In this document: positions 55,901 through 64,000 of the stretch, piece after piece
Layout of the letters: every line of letters begins with the position of its first letter
Position numbering within the stretch: the first letter of the stretch is position 1
From: Actinophytocola algeriensis
GTDB lineage: Bacteria > Actinomycetota > Actinomycetes > Mycobacteriales > Pseudonocardiaceae
Direction: 5' to 3'
Assembly: GCF_014203735.1 (NCBI RefSeq)
Contig: NZ_JACHJQ010000006.1
Coordinates: 186,001-250,000 of the forward strand
Length of the DNA stretch: 64,000 bases
Program-made: the position numbers and the translations under genes
The notes under the pieces: model-generated
Told to the model about the DNA's origin: nothing
Databases searched by the model: none
What the model saw: the letters and a program-made list of their open reading frames with translations, nothing else

Positions 55901-58900
55901 GAGAAGAGTTGTACGCGCAGGTCACGTTGCGCGAGGAGGAGCAGGCCGGCGCCGCGCGGTTCGGCGTGCACCCGGCACTGCTCGACGCGGCCCTGCACCC
56001 GGTCGTGCTGCACCTGGACGACAGCGACGGCGGTGAGCGGCGGGCGCAGGCGTGGCTGCCGTTCTCGTGGCGCGGGGTGCGGCTGCACCGCTCCGGCGCG
56101 ACCGTCCTGCGCGTCCAGCTCACCCCGGAGGGCACCAGCGCGGTCCGCGTGCGCGCGACCGACGCCGAGGGCAACCCGGTGCTGGACGCGGAGTCGGTGA
56201 CGCTGCGGCCGGTCTCGACCGACCAGATCGGCGGCGCCACGGCCCCGACGGCCGCGCTGTACACGACCGAGTGGGTCACCGTGCCCACCCCGGTCGACCG
56301 CGACGACCTCCCGGTCCACCTGGTCGAGGCGGGCACCCCGGTGCGGGAGGCCGTGCTCGGCACCCTCGCCGCTCTGCAGGAGGACACCGGCCGCCTGGCC
56401 GTGGTCACCCGCCCCGGCGATCTCGCGGGCTCGGCCGTGTGGGGGCTGGTCCGGTCGGCGCAGACCGAGCAGCCGGACAGGTTCGTGCTGGTCGAAACTG
56501 ACGGCGACCTCCTGGACGCGGCGATCGCGTCCGGCGAGGCGCAGGTCGCGGTCCGCGACGGCAACCTGACCGTCCCCCGCCTCACCAGGGCGGAGACGTC
56601 CACATCGGACACCCGCCTGTTCGACCCGGCGGGCACCGTCCTCCTCACGGGCGGCACCGGCGCGCTCGGTGGCGCGCTGGCCCGCCACCTGATCACCCAG
56701 CACGGCGCCACGAAGCTCGTGCTCACGTCCCGCCGCGGCCTCGACGCCCCGGGCGCGGCCGAGCTGCGGGACGAGCTGACCGAACTGGGTGCCCGTGTCG
56801 AGATCGCCGCGTGTGACGCGGCCGACCGCGACGCGCTCACCGCGCTGCTGGCGGACATCCTGGACCTGGTGGGTGTGATCCACGCGGCCGGTGTCCTCGA
56901 CGACGGCATCCTCTCCTCGCTCACCCCCGAGCGGGTCGAGGCCGTGCTGCGGCCCAAGGTCGACGCGGCGTGGAACCTGCACGAGCTGGCCGGTGACGTC
57001 GAGCTGTTCGTCCTGTTCTCGTCGGTGGCGAGCATCCTCGGCACCGCCGGGCAGGCGAACTACGCCGCCGCCAACGCGTTCCTCGACGGCCTCGCCGCGC
57101 ACCGGCACGCACAGGGCAAGCCCGCGATCGCGCTGTCGTGGGGCCTGTGGGCGCAGGACAGCGCGATGACCGCCAACCTCACCGACGCCGACCGCGCCCG
57201 TCTCAACCGCGGTGGTGTCCTGCCGCACTCCGTCGCGGACGGCCTCGCCCTGTTCGACGCGGCGTGCCGCTCGGGCGCACCGCACCTCGTGCCGGTCACC
57301 CTGGACCAGGCGGCCCTGCGCACGGCGACCACCGCGCCGCCACCGCTGCACGGCATGGTGAAGATCCCCCGCAAGCGCAAGAGCACCGGCGGCGCCGCGC
57401 TGACCCAGCAGCTCGCCGGTCGCACGGACGACGAGCGGCGCGTCTTCCTGCTGGACGTCGTGCGCACGCAGGTGTCGTCGGTCCTCGCGCTGCCGGACCC
57501 GGACGCGGTGACCGCGACGAACGCGTTCAAGCAGCTGGGTTTCGACTCGCTCACCGCGGTGGAGCTGCGCAACCGGCTCAACACGGCGACGGGGCTGCGC
57601 CTGCCCGCCACGCTCACGTTCGACTACCCCACACCCGAGGCACTGGTCGAGTTCCTGCTCGCCGAGCTGGGTGACGGCCAGGAACAGCAGACCGTCACAG
57701 CCGCGCCGGCACGGGTGACCGACGAGCCGATCGCGATCGTCGGCATGGCCTGCCGCTACCCCGGCGGGGTGTCCACACCGGACGAACTGTGGGCGATGCT
57801 CACCGCGGGCGTGGACGGCGTGACGCCGTTCCCCACCGACCGCGGCTGGGACCTCGCGAACCTGTTCGACCCGGACCCGGACACCCCCGGCACCAGCTAC
57901 GTCGACCAGGGCGGCTTCCTGCTCGACGCGGCCGAGTTCGACGCCGAGTTCTTCGGCATCAGCCCCCGCGAGGCACTCGCCATGGACCCGCAGCAGCGCG
58001 TGTTCCTGGAAACCTGCTGGGAGGCGCTCGAACGCGGCGGCCTCGACCCCGCCACGCTGCGTGGCTCGGCCACCGGCGTGTTCACCGGCCTCATGACCCA
58101 CGACTACGCGGCCCGCTCCAGCGCGGTGCCCGACGGCGTCGAAGGGTTCTGGGGCACCGGCACCGCGGGCAGTGTCGCGTCCGGCCGGGTCGCGTACACG
58201 CTGGGCTTCGAGGGGCCCGCGGTCACGATCGACACGGCGTGCTCGTCATCGCTCGTGGCACTGCACCTCGCCGCGCAGGCCTTGCGGTCCGGGGAGTGCA
58301 CGCTCGCACTCGCCGGTGGCGTGACCGTGATGGCGACGCCGGGCCTGTACGTGGAGTTCTCGCGCCAGCGCGGGCTCGCGAAGGACGGCCGCTGCAAGGC
58401 GTTCTCCGACGAGGCCGACGGCACCGCGTGGGCCGAGGGCGTCGGGGTGCTCGTCGTCGAACGGCTTTCGGACGCACGCCGCAACGGGCACCCGGTGCTC
58501 GCGCTGCTGCGGGGCTCCGCCGTCAACCAGGACGGCGCGTCGAACGGGCTGACCGCGCCGAACGGGCCGTCGCAGCAGCGGGTCATCCGGTCCGCGCTCG
58601 CGGGTTCCGGCCTTGCTCCGTCCGATGTGGACGCGGTCGAGGCGCACGGCACCGGCACGTCGCTGGGTGACCCGATCGAGGCGCAGGCACTCCTGGCGAC
58701 CTACGGGCAGGACCGGGACCGGCCGCTGTGGCTGGGGTCGCTGAAGTCCAACATCGGGCACACGCAGGCCGCCGCCGGTGTCGGTGGCGTCATCAAGATG
58801 GTGCTCGCCATGCGCAACAACGTGCTGCCGAAGACCCTCCACGTGGCCGAGCCGAGCCAGAAGATCGACTGGTCGGCCGGCGCGGTCGAGCTGTTGACCG

Positions 58901-61900
58901 AGCCGCGGTCGTGGGAGCGGAACGGGCGGCCGCGCCGGGCCGGGGTGTCGTCGTTCGGTGTCAGCGGCACCAACGCGCACGTGATCATCGAAGAGGCGCC
59001 GGAAGAGGCCGTGACCGCGCAGTCGTCCGCCGCGCCACCCGTGGTGCCGTGGGTGCTGTCGGCGCGCTCGGAACAGGCGTTGCTGGACCAGGCCGCCCGG
59101 TTGAAGTCCTTTGTGGAGGCACAGCCGTCGCTGCCGATCGCGGACGTCGGGCGGTCGCTCGTCGAGACCCGCGTCGGGTTCGACCACCGCGCGGTCGTGT
59201 CCGGCGCGGACCGCGACGAGCTGCTGCGCGGGCTGTCCGAGCTGTCCACGAACGTGGTGCGCAACGGCAAGCTCGCCGTCGTGTTCACCGGTCAGGGCGC
59301 GCAGCGGACCGCGATGGGACAGGAGCTGTACGAGGCGTTCCCCGTGTTCGCCGACGCGTTCGACGACGTCTGCGCCCACTTCGAGGCCGACATCCGTGCG
59401 GTGATCACCAGCGGCGAAGGTCTCGGCGACACGGGCAACACCCAGCCCGCGCTGTTCGCGTTCGAGGTGGCGCTGTACCGCTTGCTGGAGTCGTGGGGCG
59501 TCCGGCCCGACTACCTGGCGGGCCACTCGATCGGTGAGCTGGCGGCGGCGCACGTCGCCGGGGTGTGGTCACTCGAGGACGCGTGCACGGTCGTCGCCGC
59601 GCGCGGTGAGCTGATGCAGGCACTTCCCCGCGGTGGCGCCATGATCGCCATCCAGGCCACCGAAGAGGAGCTCACCCCGCACCTCACCGGCGAGGTCGGG
59701 ATCGCCGCCATCAACGCGCCCGACTCGGTCGTGATCTCCGGCGACGAGACGGACGCCGAGGCCATCGCGGCGCGGTTCGCGGACCGCAGGACCAAGCGGC
59801 TCACGGTGTCGCACGCGTTCCACTCGCCGCTGATGGAACCGATGCTCGACGAGTTCCGGGCGGTCGCGTCGAGCGTCACCTACCACGAGCCGGCCATCCC
59901 GATCATCGGCGCCGAACCGACCGACCCCGAGTACTGGGTGCGGCACGTCCGCGGCACCGTCCGCTTCGCCGACAACGTCGCCGCGCTCCAAGCGGCAGGT
60001 GTCCGCACGTTCGTCGAGGCCGGGCCGGACGCGGTGCTGACCGCGCTCGGCGGTGACGACTTCGTGCCGACCGCACGCCGCGACCGCGACGAGGTCCGCA
60101 CGGTCGTCGAGGCGCTCGGCACGCTGCACACCCGCGGCGTCCGCGTCGACCTGTCCGCGCTGTTCGCGGGTGCCGGCCGGGTCGACCTGCCGACCTACGC
60201 CTTCCAGCACCAGCGGTACTGGCTGATCACGCAGGAGTCGGCGGGCAGCGCCACCGGGCTGGGTCTCGGCGCGACCGGGCACCCGCTGCTCGGCGCGGCG
60301 CTCGGCCTCGCCGACTCGGAGCGCGTCGTGTTCACCGGCAGGCTGTCGCTGCGCGACCACCCGTGGCTCACCGACCACGTCGTGCTCGGCACGACCCTGG
60401 TGCCGGGTGCCGCGCTGGTCGAGCTGGCCCGCCGCGCCATGGAACATGTCGCACACACCGGCCTCGACGTGATCGAGGAGCTGACACTGCACGCGCCGCT
60501 CGTGCTGACCGAGACCGGCGCGGTGCACGTCCAGGTCGAGGTCGGTGAGCCGGAGGAGTCCGGGCAGCGGCCCATCAGGATCCACTCGCGGCGCGAAGGC
60601 ACGGACGACCCGTGGACCCAGCACGCGAGCGGCACGCTCAGCACCGGCGACCCCGCGCCCGCCTGGACCGGCGAGTGGCCGCCACCCGACGCGACCCCGC
60701 TGCCGGTGGACTACGACCGGATCGCGGACCTGGGCATCGAGTACGGGCCGGCGTTCCAGGGCATGACAGCCGTGTGGCAGCGCGGGGACGACCTGTTCGC
60801 GGAGGTGGCGCTGCCCGAGGGGTTGCGCGCCGAGCAGTACGGCATCCACCCGGCGCTGCTGGACGCGGCGCTGCACGCGATGCTGGTGCACGGCGAGCAG
60901 GTGATGCTGCCGTTCAGCTGGAGCGGTGTGCGGATCACCGGCACGAGCCCGACGGCGGTGCGGGTGCGGATCACGAAGACGGGCCAGGACGCGTACGCGC
61001 TGACGCTCACCGACCGCACGGGCGCGCCGGTGGCGAGCGTGGACACGCTGGTCGCGCGGCCGGTCAGCGCGGAGGCGCTGAACTCCGGCCCGGACTCGCT
61101 GTACCGGCTGGACTGGGTGCCGGCGGGCCCCGCGACCGGTGCCGAGAACACCGACGTGCTGCACGTCGAGACCGAGGACGTCCGCGAGGCGGTGCAGCAG
61201 ACGCTTTCCGCGCTGCGGCACGCGGACGACCGGCTGGCCGTGGTCACCCGCGGCGCGACGACCGGCGAGAACCTCGCGGGTGCCGCGGTGTGGGGCCTGG
61301 TCCGCTCGGCGCAGACCGAGCAGCCGGACCGGTTCACGCTGATCGACACCGACGTGGACGACCTCGACGCGGCACTCGCCTCCGGTGAGCCGCAGGTGGC
61401 GGTCCGCGACGGCAAGGTGCTGGTGCCCCGCCTCGCCAAGGCTCCGTCCACCGCGACGTCCACCGCGGCATCCACACAGGACGGACGACTGTTCGATCCG
61501 GACGGCACGGTCCTGATCACCGGCGGCACCGGCGCCCTGAGCGCCGCGCTGGCCCGCCACCTGATCAGCGAGCACGGCGCCAGGCACCTGGTGCTGACCT
61601 CCCGCCGGGGCCCGGAAGCACCGGGAGCGGCGGAACTGGCCGCTGAGCCGGGTGTGGAGATCGTCGCCTGCGACGCGGCCGACCGCGACGCGCTCAAGGC
61701 ACTGCTGGACGGCATCCCCAACCTGGTCGGCGTGATCCACGCGGCGGGTGTGGTCGACGACGGCACCATCGACTCGCTGACCCCCGAGCAGGTCGGCGCG
61801 GTGCTGCGCCCCAAGGTCGACGCGGCCAGGAACCTGCACGAGCTGGTCGGTGACGTCGAGTTGTTCGTCCTGTTCTCCTCCGCGACGGGCATCCTCGGCA

Positions 61901-62766
61901 CGGCGGGCCAGGCGAACTACGCGGCGGCCAACGCGTACCTGGACGGGCTCGCGGTCCACCGGCACGCGGCGGGTCTGCCCGCGGTGTCGCTGTCGTGGGG
62001 CCTGTGGGCGCAGGACAGCGCGATGACCGCGAACCTCACCGACGCGGACCTGGCCCGCATCAACCGCGGCGGCGTGCACGCGCACACCGTCGAGGAGGGC
62101 CTGGCGCTGTTCGACGCGGCGTGCCGCTCTGGTGAGCCGCACCTGGTGCCGGTGAAGCTGGACCCGCAGGCGCTGCGCACGGCGACGAACGTGGCGCCAC
62201 CGCTGCGGTCGTTCGTGCCGCGCCGCCGCACCGCGAAGGCGGCGGTGGTCCCGCTGGCACAGCAGCTGGCCGGCCGCACGGAGGACGAGCAGCGCGCGCT
62301 GCTGCTGGACCTGGTCCGCACGAACGTGGCGACGGTCCTCGCGCACGGCACGCCCGACACGATCGCGGCGGACCAGCAGTTCAAGCAGCTGGGCTTCGAC
62401 TCGCTCACCGCGGTGGAGCTGCGCAACCGGCTCAACACGGCGACGGGCCTGAAGCTGCCGGCCACGCTGACGTTCGACTACCCGACCCCGCAGGTCCTGG
62501 TCGCGCACCTGCTGTCCGAGGTGGGCGGCAGCCAGGCGAAGCAACGCCTCCGGACGGTGGTCGACACGATCGCGAAGCTGGAGACGGCGTTGGAGGAACT
62601 CGACTCCGACACGGACACCGACATCGCCGCGTCGCTGAACCGCCTGCTCACCAAGTGGCGCGACCGGACGCCGGAACCCGCGCCGGAGGAGAAGGACGAC
62701 CTGGACAAGATCACGGCCGACGACCTGTTCGACCTCCTGGACGACGAGCTCGGCGACGTGGCCTGA
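49981..62766 (+). CDS. PKS A: loading module plus two KS-AT-DH-KR-ACP extension modules
   Basis: 4261 residues. The start is taken at ATG 49981 ([10 protein letters not shown]), which has GAGG eight bases upstream and aligns with the ligase paralogue; an earlier ATG would add 14 residues. Loading: CoA-ligase/adenylation domain (1-510; A3 [11 protein letters not shown] at 167, A5 YTTTETG at 309, A7 YRTGDL at 387), but the A10 lysine is Ala 493 (RSAAGAVIR). Next comes a relic KR (about 520-830) without the TGGTG nucleotide motif, then ACP (Ser 898). Module 1: KS Cys 1127, malonyl AT (Ser 1555, HAFH), DH with [10 protein letters not shown] (Asp 1841 for Gly), B-type KR, ACP Ser 2523. Module 2: KS Cys 2754, AT Ser 3183, [14 protein letters not shown] with [10 protein letters not shown] Ser 4141. 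The C-terminal docking tail ([14 protein letters not shown]) fits PKS B. It should start the chain and make two double bonds. Confidence 0.96.
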   Translation: MPRTELLRPLPELLCENASRYGERVAFADSRRAVTHADLATRTARIAGHLADLGVWPSDRVAVLVDNTDGVTAVESIVAVSRAGAIAVPLDPALDDAELARLITDSGADTVITTAAHEHRVTALDPAPLNVIVDGGTGTSFEDLATTEPGAQPTDDLALDDLAFLVYTAGTTGPRKGVLSTQRNALWSAAAAYAPVVGLSEEDRLLWPLPVHDGLAHHLAVLAAIAVGATVRFAADPTASALAEAALTEVLAEALADSTIVVGTTAILRTLLDAEAPDLRAGLVVGAASDADLRTAFAATFAAPLLDVYTTTETGPVALTWPRGEDTREARCLPVPGLSVRIVDPLTGTDMGTGQEGELWVSGPNVMAGGYHNLPDATASVLRTGWYRTGDLARRDESGYLTVTGRLADVIVVGDERVRPERAEAVLRGLDGVTDAAVAGRPHDDLGATAVAYVVGDPDPTTLLSRCRDQLPPAAVPVEIFTVPAIPRSAAGAVIRHRLLDTPARLLATTVTDELFALDWEPVGNAVDTEPGDWVLVGPGVLASDTEAFADTYPDLPALAEAVASGRAAPDVACVELDADGMPPGEPRAFLADELVAVTRLVLLTRGAVHAGGYSPEPGLAAAWAHAREIQKRYPCRIALVDADAATALVLRGAVASGHDEVAIRSETLLRPRFSPVPAATGGPALGGTAVLVGKADESLARHLAEAHGTTVVTAEDAAALAAVLADRKDITAVVCTDPAPSVAQYAHEQTLALELSAFVLLTTGYDTPSTAYADALARHRAVLGLPSVAITWSPTGFLTLPDERRAATFDLALAAGAPSVVAARRNELATGSTAMLNAPGAEARLAELVERLTALSGPDRTRTVLDLVHTETIAVLDSQAPAILDAETPFRQLGFDSLAAVQLRGRLCAATGLDLPATLIFDYPTPDTLVEHLLSELGVGATAEQTTTTVTARYDDPIAIVGMGCRFPGGVTSPDELWRLVVDGVDAVSAFPTNRGWDLAALFDGDGPGTISARYGGFLHDAADFDAEFFGISPREALAMDPQQRLLLETSWEALERAGIDPTALRGTDTGVFAGVPVQHYGRGGHAEEDGVEGFLITGIASSVASGRIAYVMGLEGPAMTVDTACSSSLVALHLAVQALRSGECSLAIAGGVTVMSGPETFTEFSRQGGLSPDGRCKAFSDDADGTGWSEGAGMLVVERLSDARRNGHQVLAVLRGTAINQDGASNGLTAPNGPSQQRVIRQALANAGLAASDVDAVEAHGTGTMLGDPIEAQALLATYGQDRDRPLWLGSLKSNIGHAQAAAGVGGVIKMVMALRNGMLPKTLHVGEPTRKVNWSAGAMTLLTEPTTWRAGNVTRRAGVSSFGMSGTNAHVIIEEAPPATVAEPATGPSVVPWVLSARTEDALRDQALRLKSYVAARPSLRIADVGRSLLDSRARFDHRMVVTGADRDELLVGLTAGAPFTGTSGKLAVLFTGQGAQRVAMGQQLYREFPVFAAAFDEVCARFAADIREVIVSGAGLDDTGNTQPALFAVEVALYRLLESWGVRPDYLAGHSIGELAAAHVAGVWSLEDACKVVVARGALMQALPSGGAMIAIQATEEEITPHLTDAVGIAAINRVDSVVISGDESAAQAIAAAFTVQGRKTKQLTVSHAFHSPLMDPMLDDFRAIAESVTYHEPAIPIAGAEPTDPEYWVRHVRGTVRFADNIAALEAAGVRTFVEAGPDAVLSALTDGAIPLLRAGRDELRTVADAFGRLATVTTVDSQAFFPGAAVVELPTYAFQRRSYWLRPADLGDLGAAGLTATGHPLLGAMLGVADSDRLVLTWRLSLQAQPWLADHAVLDTILLPGTAFVELAGRAADATGHAAIEELTLQAPLTLTHDKPVDLQVWTGRPDEHGRRTVEVYSRPAEADGEWTLHAAGVLTDDQTPAPAAVDTEWPPAGAEPATVGDFYDWLLSRGFTYGPAFQGVQDVWRRGEELYAQVTLREEEQAGAARFGVHPALLDAALHPVVLHLDDSDGGERRAQAWLPFSWRGVRLHRSGATVLRVQLTPEGTSAVRVRATDAEGNPVLDAESVTLRPVSTDQIGGATAPTAALYTTEWVTVPTPVDRDDLPVHLVEAGTPVREAVLGTLAALQEDTGRLAVVTRPGDLAGSAVWGLVRSAQTEQPDRFVLVETDGDLLDAAIASGEAQVAVRDGNLTVPRLTRAETSTSDTRLFDPAGTVLLTGGTGALGGALARHLITQHGATKLVLTSRRGLDAPGAAELRDELTELGARVEIAACDAADRDALTALLADILDLVGVIHAAGVLDDGILSSLTPERVEAVLRPKVDAAWNLHELAGDVELFVLFSSVASILGTAGQANYAAANAFLDGLAAHRHAQGKPAIALSWGLWAQDSAMTANLTDADRARLNRGGVLPHSVADGLALFDAACRSGAPHLVPVTLDQAALRTATTAPPPLHGMVKIPRKRKSTGGAALTQQLAGRTDDERRVFLLDVVRTQVSSVLALPDPDAVTATNAFKQLGFDSLTAVELRNRLNTATGLRLPATLTFDYPTPEALVEFLLAELGDGQEQQTVTAAPARVTDEPIAIVGMACRYPGGVSTPDELWAMLTAGVDGVTPFPTDRGWDLANLFDPDPDTPGTSYVDQGGFLLDAAEFDAEFFGISPREALAMDPQQRVFLETCWEALERGGLDPATLRGSATGVFTGLMTHDYAARSSAVPDGVEGFWGTGTAGSVASGRVAYTLGFEGPAVTIDTACSSSLVALHLAAQALRSGECTLALAGGVTVMATPGLYVEFSRQRGLAKDGRCKAFSDEADGTAWAEGVGVLVVERLSDARRNGHPVLALLRGSAVNQDGASNGLTAPNGPSQQRVIRSALAGSGLAPSDVDAVEAHGTGTSLGDPIEAQALLATYGQDRDRPLWLGSLKSNIGHTQAAAGVGGVIKMVLAMRNNVLPKTLHVAEPSQKIDWSAGAVELLTEPRSWERNGRPRRAGVSSFGVSGTNAHVIIEEAPEEAVTAQSSAAPPVVPWVLSARSEQALLDQAARLKSFVEAQPSLPIADVGRSLVETRVGFDHRAVVSGADRDELLRGLSELSTNVVRNGKLAVVFTGQGAQRTAMGQELYEAFPVFADAFDDVCAHFEADIRAVITSGEGLGDTGNTQPALFAFEVALYRLLESWGVRPDYLAGHSIGELAAAHVAGVWSLEDACTVVAARGELMQALPRGGAMIAIQATEEELTPHLTGEVGIAAINAPDSVVISGDETDAEAIAARFADRRTKRLTVSHAFHSPLMEPMLDEFRAVASSVTYHEPAIPIIGAEPTDPEYWVRHVRGTVRFADNVAALQAAGVRTFVEAGPDAVLTALGGDDFVPTARRDRDEVRTVVEALGTLHTRGVRVDLSALFAGAGRVDLPTYAFQHQRYWLITQESAGSATGLGLGATGHPLLGAALGLADSERVVFTGRLSLRDHPWLTDHVVLGTTLVPGAALVELARRAMEHVAHTGLDVIEELTLHAPLVLTETGAVHVQVEVGEPEESGQRPIRIHSRREGTDDPWTQHASGTLSTGDPAPAWTGEWPPPDATPLPVDYDRIADLGIEYGPAFQGMTAVWQRGDDLFAEVALPEGLRAEQYGIHPALLDAALHAMLVHGEQVMLPFSWSGVRITGTSPTAVRVRITKTGQDAYALTLTDRTGAPVASVDTLVARPVSAEALNSGPDSLYRLDWVPAGPATGAENTDVLHVETEDVREAVQQTLSALRHADDRLAVVTRGATTGENLAGAAVWGLVRSAQTEQPDRFTLIDTDVDDLDAALASGEPQVAVRDGKVLVPRLAKAPSTATSTAASTQDGRLFDPDGTVLITGGTGALSAALARHLISEHGARHLVLTSRRGPEAPGAAELAAEPGVEIVACDAADRDALKALLDGIPNLVGVIHAAGVVDDGTIDSLTPEQVGAVLRPKVDAARNLHELVGDVELFVLFSSATGILGTAGQANYAAANAYLDGLAVHRHAAGLPAVSLSWGLWAQDSAMTANLTDADLARINRGGVHAHTVEEGLALFDAACRSGEPHLVPVKLDPQALRTATNVAPPLRSFVPRRRTAKAAVVPLAQQLAGRTEDEQRALLLDLVRTNVATVLAHGTPDTIAADQQFKQLGFDSLTAVELRNRLNTATGLKLPATLTFDYPTPQVLVAHLLSEVGGSQAKQRLRTVVDTIAKLETALEELDSDTDTDIAASLNRLLTKWRDRTPEPAPEEKDDLDKITADDLFDLLDDELGDVA

Positions 62767-62826
62767 CCGGCTGCAGCTTCGTGCCACGCGGCCCTGTCCC
62801 GCGTGGCACGCTGCTGCAATCGGTGC

Positions 62827-63462
62827 ATGACCGCGTACCCAGGGCATTTCCCAGCGATGAGTGGCATCGCCATGCCGATCGCTCCGGCACCGGCGATACC
62901 GAAGACCCGGCTGGTCGCGGCAGGGGCGGTGGGCCTCGCGGCGCTGCTCGTGCCCGTCGCGTCCTTCCTGCCGCTGTACACGGTGAGCGGGACGCCCGTC
63001 GACGACGAGAGTTTCGTCGTCTCGCTCACCAGCTGGGGCATCGACGATCCCGAGGCCGACGACGTATCAGTGCCGATCACCGGTCCTCTGCTCGTCGTCG
63101 CCACCGTGTTGTTGCTCGCGGCGGCCGTGCTGTGCGCGGTGACCGCGACGCGCTCCGCGACACCGGGCCTCCGGCGGGTGGCCGGCATGGTCACGGTCAC
63201 CGGCGCGACCTTCCTGACCAGCGGCGTCTGGGCGATCGTGGCGCAGGTTGTCGGTCTCGCCGCCGCCATCGAGGAACCCCGGGTCGATGACGAGGCGAAG
63301 GGGTTCGCAGAAGGGCCCGGTGCCGGGCTCTGGCTGCTGGTGGCCGGGGTGGTGGTCGCGCTGGTGGCCATGGTTCTCACCCTGCGGGCGACCTGGCGTG
63401 ACCCTCAGTCCGCCGACCGCAGTCCCGCCACGAGCAGCCCGACCATGTGGCGTGCGTCGTAG
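62827..63462 (+). CDS. Four-helix membrane protein of unknown function
   Basis: 211 residues if ATG 62827 is the start; ATGs at 62857 and 62872 are alternatives and none has a good ribosome binding site. Four hydrophobic helices (LVAAGAVGLAALLVPVASFL, LLVVATVLLLAAAVLCAV, MVTVTGATFLTSGVWAIVAQ, LWLLVAGVVVALVAMVLTL), with a polar acidic loop after helix 1 (GTPVDDESFVVSLTSWGIDD). The family is not recognised. It follows PKS A by 60 bases on the same strand and may receive read-through. Its 3' end overlaps the convergent TetR gene by 58 bases. Confidence 0.6.
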   Translation: MTAYPGHFPAMSGIAMPIAPAPAIPKTRLVAAGAVGLAALLVPVASFLPLYTVSGTPVDDESFVVSLTSWGIDDPEADDVSVPITGPLLVVATVLLLAAAVLCAVTATRSATPGLRRVAGMVTVTGATFLTSGVWAIVAQVVGLAAAIEEPRVDDEAKGFAEGPGAGLWLLVAGVVVALVAMVLTLRATWRDPQSADRSPATSSPTMWRAS

Positions 63463-63959
63463 CGGGACTTGCCGCCACCCGCGCACAGGCCGCCGACGCC
63501 GCGCATGAGTTCGTACGGGTCCTGGCCCTGGCGGATCTCCCCCGCGTCGGCGGCGGCCTCGAGCAGCTGTGCGCACACCGGCTCGAGCCGCTCCACGAAG
63601 TACGCGTGCAGCGGGTCGTAGCAGGGGTCGTCGGACTGCAGCACGGTCGCGAGGCCCTGCTTGGTGATCACGAAGTCCACGAACAGGTCGAGCCACGTCG
63701 CGAGCGCCGCGTACGGCGTCGGGCCCTTCGCCAGCAGCGCGGGACCGGTCTCGGCGAGCGTCTCGACCTGGTGCCGGTACACGGCCACGATCAGGTCGGC
63801 CCGCGTCGGGAAGTGCCGGTAGATCGTCGCCGTGCCCACGCCTGCCCTGGCCGCGATGTCTCGGATCGGCGCCTCCACCCCGGCCTCGACGAACACCGCC
63901 GCGGCCGCGTCGAGGAGGTTCTCCTCGTTGCGCCGGGCGTCCGCCCTCTTCGCGCGCAC
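63405..63959 (-). CDS. TetR-family repressor
   Basis: 184 residues from GTG 63959, with GGAGG six bases upstream. N-terminal helix-turn-helix of the TetR type (LLDAAAAVFVEAGVEAPIRD, then RAGVGTATIYRHFPTRADL), followed by a helical ligand-binding part. Just upstream lies a perfect 17-base palindrome, the probable operator. Repressors of this arrangement usually control themselves and a divergent gene, here outside the window to the right, often a reductase or exporter. Its link to the PKS cluster is uncertain and it may mark the cluster edge. Confidence 0.93.
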   Translation of the reverse strand: MRAKRADARRNEENLLDAAAAVFVEAGVEAPIRDIAARAGVGTATIYRHFPTRADLIVAVYRHQVETLAETGPALLAKGPTPYAALATWLDLFVDFVITKQGLATVLQSDDPCYDPLHAYFVERLEPVCAQLLEAAADAGEIRQGQDPYELMRGVGGLCAGGGKSRYDARHMVGLLVAGLRSAD

Positions 63960-63977
63960 CCCGCCCTCCTTTGCTAA

Positions 63978-63994
63978 ACGGGACAGTGTCCCGT
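63978..63994. promoter_or_regulatory. TetR operator palindrome
   Basis: ACGGGACA-G-TGTCCCGT is a perfect inverted repeat with 8-base arms about one central base, starting 19 bases upstream of the TetR start. The GGGACA-TGTCCC core is typical of TetR-type operators. The divergent target would lie to the right of the window. Confidence 0.75.
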
Positions 63995-64000
63995 ATCGTC

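Noticed and set aside
59569-62847. 1092-codon minus-strand frame opposite PKS A module 2
   Set aside because: Shadow of the PKS reading frame; no recognisable domain and no ribosome binding site.

Overview
The window is very GC-rich, about 70% or more by eye, with strong GC bias at third codon positions, frequent GTG starts, ATGA/GTGA gene overlaps and rare TTA codons. This is typical of a filamentous actinomycete. The SARP/MerR/TetR regulators and the style of the modular PKS suggest the Streptomyces-Pseudonocardiales range; Pseudonocardiales (Lentzea, Saccharothrix, Amycolatopsis and relatives) is a guess, not a demonstration.

Most of the window is one cis-AT modular type I polyketide synthase (PKS) cluster that runs off the left edge. 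PKS A (49981-62766, +) carries a CoA-ligase-like loading domain, a relic KR, a loading ACP and extension modules 1-2. PKS B (24584-39583, -) carries modules 3-5. PKS C (15193-19608, -), D (9933-15119, -) and E (3314-9781, -) carry modules 6, 7 and 8. PKS F (888-3314, -) is an abnormal KS-ACP protein whose AT has been deleted. PKS G (1-891, -, cut by the edge) starts with a KS of the PKS/NRPS-hybrid type. Terminal docking sequences alternate between two families in a way that supports the order A>B>C>D>E>F>G. Every AT has the malonyl signature (GHSIGE plus HAFH). Modules 1-5 and 7 are KS-AT-DH-KR-ACP, module 6 is KS-AT-KR(A-type)-ACP and module 8 is KS-AT-DH-ER-KR-ACP. The predicted chain is unbranched: starter, five conjugated double bonds, CH(OH), CH2, CH=CH, CH2CH2, then an unusual late stage on F and G. 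Chain release must be encoded to the left of the window.

Accessory genes fit this job. An operon of MFS exporter, P450, free-standing CoA ligase and PKS B reads leftward from 43874. A second, paralogous P450 lies at 44197-45411. A type II thioesterase (47736-48494) sits behind a small 61-residue peptide gene (48600-48785). A SARP activator with a TTA codon (49110-49901) lies directly upstream of PKS A. An MMPL transporter (19708-21930) lies upstream of PKS C.

Several genes look like neighbours rather than pathway genes: a small membrane protein diverging from an SRPBCC protein (22153-23260), a secreted matrixin-like protease plus lipoprotein (23419-24543), a MerR regulator diverging from a membrane protein/ABA4-like pair (45511-47729), and a membrane protein plus a TetR regulator at the right edge (62827-63959).

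The most unusual signals are: (1) a loading ligase domain that has lost its A10 lysine, beside a free-standing paralogue that keeps the lysine but has a degenerate ATP-binding A3 motif; (2) the AT-deleted module F whose KS has Gln in place of the HGTGT His; (3) an arginine-rich insert in module 5; (4) the small peptide gene followed by a hairpin; and (5) a recurrent GTTACCGG-like motif in front of most transcription units of the cluster. No rRNA, tRNA, CRISPR array, transposase or integrase was recognised.
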